A model generated the notes under the pieces. It did not search any database and had not been told where the DNA came from. It worked only from the letters and a program-made list of their open reading frames with translations. Source: an uncultured Bacilli bacterium (GTDB taxonomy: Bacteria; Bacillota_I; Bacilli_A; RF39; UBA660). Taken from it: 44,017 nt of DNA. Where the stretch lies: assembly GCA_947623735.1 (NCBI GenBank), contig CANQHE010000006.1:1-44017 (forward strand). The letters run 5' to 3'. Below, piece by piece: positions 40,300-44,017 of this stretch (position 1 is the stretch's first letter; the number at the start of each line of letters is the position of its first letter). The position numbers and the translations under genes are program-made.

Positions 40300-41757
40300 C
40301 TATTTATATAAATATGGCTCAACTAAGTAAATATAGAAACTTGCCCAACCATCAGGCTCGCTCTTTGTTTGGAACTCTATTCTAAGGTCATCAACACCAG
40401 TTATATCAATATCGATATCCGCGATGAGTTCACTTGTTTTAGTTATATTATCGCTCTTATAAATTTCTTTATCATCACCATAAATAACTATCTTTCCTTC
40501 AAAATCAGGATCCCAATTCTTTCCTCTAACAATCGTCGCTTTAAGTTTTTTATACTCCTGATTTAAACGATAAGTTATTTGATCTGTTTCTCCTTCAAAT
40601 CTAAATGCTATCATTGTATCATACGTTTCATTATCTACCGTTCTTGAATAATTATAACCAGAGGTATTTTTACTTGAAACTTGATATTTTGAAGTTAAAT
40701 TATCCGGTAATTTATCATTTAAAGTTTTCTTAAGTTCATTTAACTCTTTATAAGTATCACTATCACTATCGGTAATATATTTTAAAGCATTATCAATTAC
40801 TTCAATGGCATCTGGATATTTCAAATCCTTTTCATACTCACTAACCATCTTCTTAGTAATTTCTACTATCTTACTTTCCGTATCACTATATAACTTTTTG
40901 TAATCTTCTGTAACACTTAAATCAATATTATTCTTATATTTATTATTTCTTAAATAATTAATTTGTTCTACATAAGCATCAAGTTTCTCTTTATCAGTTG
41001 CATTATCCGCTAACTTATCAGTAATCTCTTGAGCTTCTTTAATAAAATCACTTAATTCTTCTTTAACATAATTATTAATAAAATCTTGAGCTTTCTTATA
41101 ATAACAATCACTCTCTACTACTTTTTGATAATAGTAATAAGCTTGATAATCATTAGACCCTTCATTTTCTTTACCTTCTAAGTAATATCCTTTAGAACTA
41201 TATAACTCTGATAATTCATTTCTATATTTTGTATATAATTCATCATCAAGCATATATTCTAAACCATCATAATAATCATAGATATCTTTTAAAGCCCCCG
41301 CAACTTTTTGATAAGCCGTTTTAAGTTCATCAGTGTCTTTATATTCTTTATTAAAATTCTTAACCCATTTTTCGGTTATCTTATGCGTTGTATCTTCAAT
41401 CTTACCTAAAAGTTTTTTATCACTCTTATTACTCTTTAAGATTTTCCCAATTTCCACTAATTCTTTAGTCTTATCTTTATCATAGTTAGTATAAAATCTC
41501 TCTAAGCTATCTTCAACTGTTTTAAGGGGATTATTAAGTAATACCGTAAGAGCAATAATCGCTATAATAATTATTAATCCAACTACACCCATAACTATTT
41601 TCGCTTTTTTAGGTAAATTCTTAAATTTCGTAATTAAACTATTACTATTTTCTGTTTTAGTACTACCCTTTGATTCTTTCCCAGGCATTTTATTGCCACA
41701 TTTCTCGCAAAACTTAGCACCACTTTTATTTTTGGTACCACACTTTTCACAAAACAT
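40300..41757 (-). CDS. Zinc-ribbon membrane protein with extracytoplasmic coiled region and NPCBM-like C-terminus
   Basis: A 485-aa protein. N-terminal zinc ribbon MFCEKCGTKNKSGAKFCEKC (residues 1-20, two CxxC) faces the cytoplasm. One membrane helix follows at about residues 54-72 (IVMGVVGLIIIIAIIALTVLL region). A long helical, Lys/Asp/Tyr-rich outer segment (about 75-350) contains TPR-like pairs. The C-terminal 120 residues, with MIAFRFEGETDQITYRLNQE, KIVIYGDDKEIYKSD and DIDITGVDDLRIEFQTK, match the pattern of NPCBM carbohydrate-binding modules. It may sense or bind an outside glycan. Operon with the YIP1-like gene. Confidence 0.75.
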   Translation of the reverse strand: MFCEKCGTKNKSGAKFCEKCGNKMPGKESKGSTKTENSNSLITKFKNLPKKAKIVMGVVGLIIIIAIIALTVLLNNPLKTVEDSLERFYTNYDKDKTKELVEIGKILKSNKSDKKLLGKIEDTTHKITEKWVKNFNKEYKDTDELKTAYQKVAGALKDIYDYYDGLEYMLDDELYTKYRNELSELYSSKGYYLEGKENEGSNDYQAYYYYQKVVESDCYYKKAQDFINNYVKEELSDFIKEAQEITDKLADNATDKEKLDAYVEQINYLRNNKYKNNIDLSVTEDYKKLYSDTESKIVEITKKMVSEYEKDLKYPDAIEVIDNALKYITDSDSDTYKELNELKKTLNDKLPDNLTSKYQVSSKNTSGYNYSRTVDNETYDTMIAFRFEGETDQITYRLNQEYKKLKATIVRGKNWDPDFEGKIVIYGDDKEIYKSDNITKTSELIADIDIDITGVDDLRIEFQTKSEPDGWASFYIYLVEPYLYK

Positions 41758-41830
41758 AAATTCTCTCCTAACTTCAAAATTATTTTACAATATTTTTTTA
41801 ACAAAATAAATACTTTTTTCGACATTTTTT

Positions 41831-42925
41831 CTATTTTGTATTATTTTTTTCTAATTCCCTTTTAATAAGCGAAACATTATTTTTTATTCGCTCTGATTTT
41901 GGATTTTTATTTAATGCTTCTTCCATATTATATAACGACTCCGGAATTAGCCCTAAATTATAACAGACAATTCCCATTAATTCATAGATATAATCATTCC
42001 ACGCAAAAGCTTCATTAATATAAATATCTTCTTTATTTTTAATCAAAAAAGCTTCTTTTAACAACTGATAAGCTTCATCATATCTTTTATCATCACAGTA
42101 TAGTTGAGCAAGTTCTACATATCCTTCCCGAAGTTTTGGTTCTTCTTTTATCGCGAGTTTTAGCCACATCTCAGCTTCTCTTCTTCTTTCAAGATTGATA
42201 TAACACCGCGAAATAAACCGCATTGATGCACATCTCTCTGCCCTCCAAGTTGCTCTTTTTAAACTAAGATGCTTAATTAAAGTATCGATAGCCTCCTGAT
42301 ATCTTCCATAATACATATACTCTCTTCCTAAATAATGCATATTTCTATCGTCTTCACTATCTTCTTTTACACTTAACTCTAATAAAGGAAGATAGCTACC
42401 TCTCGATTTCGTATTATCCGGATAATGTTTTAAAATAACCCCTGGAACTATCACTTCTTTTTCGCCAACGATTGTATTTAACACTTCATGCACAGGATGA
42501 TGCCATTTATAACCTTCTCTTTTATGAACTTTTGCCATATAAAATGTTGTCGCGGGCTTACCAAATTCATCAAAATTCCAAATATAATAATATTTTAGTT
42601 TATCAGCCCCTTTACTCCAAGCATCTTCCATTTTACTTCTCCAACCTATATCAAACACTTCATCTAAATCAGTACAAACACATATATCGGTATCAAGGGA
42701 CACCATATCTAAAGATTTATTCCGTGCTACATCAAACCGCCAGGGCTTAATTTCTTCTTGAACTACTTTTACTCCTAATTTTTTAAGTTTTTCTACGGTA
42801 TTATCAGAAGAACCAGTATCAAGTACATAAATTTCATCCGCTTCCTTCATCGAATTAACCCATCTATCCACAAATTTTTCTTCATTTTTGCATATCGCAT
42901 ATACACAAACTTTATATTTACTCAA
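41831..42925 (-). CDS. Family 2 glycosyltransferase with TPR region
   Basis: About 364 aa from a TTG at 42925, eight bases after GGGTGA; the GTG at 42940 lies in the ribosome site. The GT-A domain opens KVCVYAICKNEEKFVDRWVN, with VLDTGSSDNTVEKLKKLGVK and the metal-binding DxD-like CVCTDLDEVFDIGW. KWHHPVHEVL follows. From about residue 190, tetratricopeptide-like repeats (YLGREYMYYGRYQEAIDTLI, YVELAQLYCDDKRYDEAYQL, MGIVCYNLGLIPESLYNMEE) run to the end. Such GT2-TPR proteins often modify proteins or surface glycans. Single-gene unit; acceptor unknown. Confidence 0.88.
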   Translation of the reverse strand: MSKYKVCVYAICKNEEKFVDRWVNSMKEADEIYVLDTGSSDNTVEKLKKLGVKVVQEEIKPWRFDVARNKSLDMVSLDTDICVCTDLDEVFDIGWRSKMEDAWSKGADKLKYYYIWNFDEFGKPATTFYMAKVHKREGYKWHHPVHEVLNTIVGEKEVIVPGVILKHYPDNTKSRGSYLPLLELSVKEDSEDDRNMHYLGREYMYYGRYQEAIDTLIKHLSLKRATWRAERCASMRFISRCYINLERRREAEMWLKLAIKEEPKLREGYVELAQLYCDDKRYDEAYQLLKEAFLIKNKEDIYINEAFAWNDYIYELMGIVCYNLGLIPESLYNMEEALNKNPKSERIKNNVSLIKRELEKNNTK

Positions 42926-43029
42926 AAACAATTCACCCACTAAAATTATATCTTTTAAGAAATAATACTAGAACCTAAATAAATATAGTTTTTTGCCATC
43001 AACACTAATTTTTATCTCACATATATTAA

Positions 43030-43896
<867 letters not shown>

Positions 43897-43902
43897 CTTG
43901 TA

Positions 43903-43934
43903 AAAGGCAAATAAAAAAATATTTGTCTTTTTTT
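43903..43934 (+). terminator. Terminator of the collagen-like gene
   Basis: AAAGGCAAATA/TATTTGTCTTT, 11 pairs with one G-U (43903-43913 with 43920-43930), loop of six A, then T run. Confidence 0.85.
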
Positions 43935-43935
43935 A

Positions 43936-43989
43936 ATTTATTTATGTTATAACCCGAGTTTGACAGATGAAGAAATAAAAAAAGTTTAA
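43936..43989 (+). pseudogene. Possible 3' remnant of a gene
   Basis: A short open frame without a start codon reads ...YNPSLTDEEIKKV and ends in TAA at 43987-43989, at the base of a terminator. The end looks like real protein, but the 5' part is missing: the terminator of the collagen-like gene lies just before it. Probably a gene relic; low certainty. Confidence 0.25.
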
Positions 43990-44017
43990 TTTCTATTGAA
44001 ATTAGGCTTTTCTTTTT
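43983..44017 (+). terminator. Second terminator at the window edge
   Basis: AGTTTAATTTC/GAAATTAGGCT, 11 pairs with two G-U (43983-43993 with 43998-44008), loop TATT, then TTTCTTTTT to the end of the window. Confidence 0.7.

Noticed and set aside
41634-41825. Minus-strand open frame of 63 codons over the zinc-ribbon gene start
   Set aside because: Out-of-frame shadow of the zinc-ribbon gene with no independent ribosome site.

Overview
The window is AT-rich, tightly packed DNA of a low-GC Firmicute (Bacillota), most likely an uncultured anaerobic gut lineage near the Bacilli/Mollicutes-like or small-genome Clostridia groups. Pointers are standard-code genes with strong AGGAGG-type ribosome sites, many TTG starts, a pyruvate:ferredoxin oxidoreductase (anaerobic metabolism), ftsA-ftsZ, a CotD-like coat protein and a collagen-like (Gly-Pro-Thr) protein. 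The exact rank cannot be fixed from the sequence. No rRNA, tRNA or CRISPR array was seen.

Layout. 1-5400: an SBP-ATPase-permease ABC operon whose permease gene is cut in two by a mobile element of about 2.7 kb carrying a large serine recombinase and a RhuM-family gene; the junctions can be read to the base. 5400-9500: flavoprotein, S66 peptidase, nusG-secE and a DUF368 lipid-carrier transporter. 9534-12219 and 27719-30029: two copies of one module, a membrane-anchored surface protein with a C-terminal C-type-lectin-like domain facing a divergent regulator with two HTH domains. 12375-16521: CotD-like protein, membrane protein, ffh and two lipoproteins. 16694-21745: compact UvrD-type helicase, thiI with its cysteine desulfurase, and a glycosyltransferase. 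21841-27512: ftsZ, ftsA, a RelA/SpoT-like protein and a large membrane protein. 27580-27714: an unclassified small RNA gene with a near-consensus promoter and terminator. 30067-30352: a densely structured RNA locus with tiny ORFs. 30421-43896: DUF4143 ATPase, nifJ, cysE, yebC-family gene, a ZIP/SDR/patatin operon, two zinc-ribbon membrane proteins, a TPR glycosyltransferase and the collagen-like protein.

Main discovery. The two surface proteins carry a short, GC-rich segment near the C-terminus (9702-9832 and 27894-28018) flanked by identical sequence. In the aligned part the two copies differ almost only at codon positions 1 and 2, while the third base (C or T) stays fixed. This is the opposite of normal paralogue drift and is the signature of adenine-directed mutagenesis by a diversity-generating retroelement (DGR). 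No reverse transcriptase or template repeat lies in the window, so both would be remote targets supplied in trans. Each target has its own promoter (TTGACT-17 bp-TATAAT) and a divergent regulator, suggesting that variable surface proteins are individually switched.

Second discovery. Joining the two sides of the serine-recombinase element at a shared GG restores an uninterrupted permease frame of about 261 codons, so excision would repair the transporter. The reconstructed element joint has inverted ACATA arms around the GG, as expected for a serine-integrase attP.
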